Shown: positions 13,941 to 14,869 of the stretch, piece by piece
Position numbering within the stretch: position 1 is the stretch's first letter
How the letters are laid out: every line of letters begins with the position of its first letter
Source: CAZTLI01 sp964614375
Lineage (GTDB): Bacteria; Chloroflexota; Anaerolineae; Aggregatilineales; Phototrophicaceae
Direction of reading: 5' to 3'
Assembly (NCBI GenBank): GCA_964614375.1
Contig: CAZTLI010000083.1
Coordinates: 1 to 14,869 of the forward strand
Length of the DNA stretch: 14,869 nt
The notes under the pieces: generated by a model
The model's database searches: none
Told to the model about the DNA's origin: nothing
What the model saw: only the letters and a program-made list of their open reading frames with translations
Made by a program: the position numbers and the translations under genes

Positions 13941-14869
13941 ATGACTGCCATCTCGTCATCCCCTGCGGACGAAGCCGTCGAAAAAGTGAAACGCAAGCCA
14001 ACGACATTTCGGCAAAGACTCAGAAACTTTACATCCACGTATACCTTTAAAGTGATTATTCAGGGCATCATTACGGCATGGTTGGCGACGACATTCACCT
14101 TTGTCTTGATTCGGGCGCTGCCGGGTAATCCAGTAGAGATTCGTATCGACCAGTTGATGCAGCAGGGGTATACGATGGAAGAAGCCCGGAATCAAGCGGC
14201 GACGCTCTATGATTTTGACCCGGATGAACCGCTGTTCACACAATATATTGATTACATGAGCAAGCTCGTGCGCGGTGATCTGGGCGTGTCCATCACGTCT
14301 GCGGGGACACCTGTACGCGACCAGATTGTGCGGTTTTTGCCGTGGACACTGATTTCGGTGGGGTCGGCGCTGCTCATCAGTTTCAGTCTGGGGGTGATGA
14401 TTGGCATGATGATGGCCTATTGGCGCGGCGGCCTGCTGGATAACGTCGTCACGGCGCTGGCGTCTATCCTGTCGGGCATCCCGGATTATGTCTACGCCAT
14501 TTTGATTATCCTTATCGCCGGGGTGCAGCTTCAACTATTCAACGTCGGTGAGATGCGCGGCGGTGTGAACCCCGATATTCCGCCCGGTTTCACGCTGGAC
14601 TATATTGGCAGTGTGGTTCAACATGCCATTTTACCGGTCATCACCTATGTATTGGCGACCATCGGCACATGGACACTCAGCATGAAGAGCAGCACACTCT
14701 CTACACTCGGCGAGGATTATATCGACGTAGCGAAGGCGCGCGGCCTATCGGAATGGCGCATCCTCACGGCCTATGTGGGGCGTAATGCCATGCTGCCGCT
14801 GGTGACACGTTTGGCAATCAGCATCGGCTTTGTGTTAAGTGGCAGTGTCATCGTCGAAAAATTCTTCGA
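13941..14869 (+). CDS. DppB-type ABC importer permease, 3'-truncated by window end
   Basis: ATG 13941 opens a frame of 309 codons that is still open at the window end. After a polar N-terminus of about 35 residues comes the first membrane segment and FVLIRALPGNPVEIRIDQLM, the usual DppB start. The conserved YIDYMSKLVRGDLGVSIT and RFLPWTLISVGSALLISF segments follow. The ATPase-contacting EAA loop is EDYIDVAKARGLSEWRIL, then NAMLPLVTRLAISIGFVLSGSVIVEKFF. An inner-membrane protein with about six membrane spans; the last one and the C-terminus are cut off. GGAAGG (13929-13934) is a good ribosome-binding site. It follows the family 5 binding protein by 96 bp; a DppC-type permease and ATPases would be expected downstream. 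Confidence 0.93.
   Translation, partial: MTAISSSPADEAVEKVKRKPTTFRQRLRNFTSTYTFKVIIQGIITAWLATTFTFVLIRALPGNPVEIRIDQLMQQGYTMEEARNQAATLYDFDPDEPLFTQYIDYMSKLVRGDLGVSITSAGTPVRDQIVRFLPWTLISVGSALLISFSLGVMIGMMMAYWRGGLLDNVVTALASILSGIPDYVYAILIILIAGVQLQLFNVGEMRGGVNPDIPPGFTLDYIGSVVQHAILPVITYVLATIGTWTLSMKSSTLSTLGEDYIDVAKARGLSEWRILTAYVGRNAMLPLVTRLAISIGFVLSGSVIVEKFF

Noticed and set aside
13956..14534. 192-codon minus-strand open frame at the right end
   Set aside because: Antisense to the DppB-type permease, whose frame continues through the window end.

Overview
The window looks like a piece of a metagenome-assembled genome. It has two scaffold gaps of exactly 100 N (8366-8465 and 12392-12491), moderate GC and tightly packed transport and carbohydrate genes. 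The protein styles (GH65 with beta-phosphoglucomutase, GH130, signal peptides ending in AQDA) remind me of an Anaerolineae-like member of the Chloroflexota, but that placement is inference. No rRNA, tRNA or CRISPR array was seen.

Left part (1-3160): a GH65 disaccharide phosphorylase, cut by the window edge, abuts beta-phosphoglucomutase. Together they turn a glucosyl disaccharide plus phosphate into glucose 6-phosphate. A GH130 mannoside phosphorylase/mannosidase-type gene runs toward them, and its 3' end overlaps the end of pgmB by 26 bp. Next to it (3274-3725) is a decayed IS3-type transposase with several frameshifts, one caused by an 8-bp tandem duplication.

Centre (3766-10964): a minus-strand operon in the order livK-livH-livM-livG-livF, then an extra small ABC-type ATPase, then an SDR dehydrogenase. 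An IclR-type regulator is divergent from livK. The layout suggests uptake of a small organic compound by a HAAT-family importer, followed by NAD(P)-dependent oxidation or reduction, under local IclR control. The extra ATPase has Walker A, Walker B and a switch histidine but lacks the LSGGQ signature and most of the helical subdomain. It is the most unusual protein here. The livK/iclR intergenic region holds a strong sigma70-type iclR promoter and a perfect 15-bp palindrome.

Right part (10965-14869): an AT-rich stretch with a near full-length Tn3-type resolvase pseudogene (lost start codon, one in-frame stop, three frameshifts) and a pair of overlapping 16-bp repeats upstream of it. Then comes a second ABC importer operon: a family 5 solute-binding protein interrupted by a gap, and the first DppB-type permease, cut by the window end. 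Three 10-bp direct repeats lie under a candidate promoter of this operon. In both importers a strong hairpin sits between the binding-protein gene and the first permease gene.

Both gaps are too short for what must be missing from livH and from the family 5 binding protein, so they are placeholders, and these two genes are incomplete in the assembly rather than broken in the genome.
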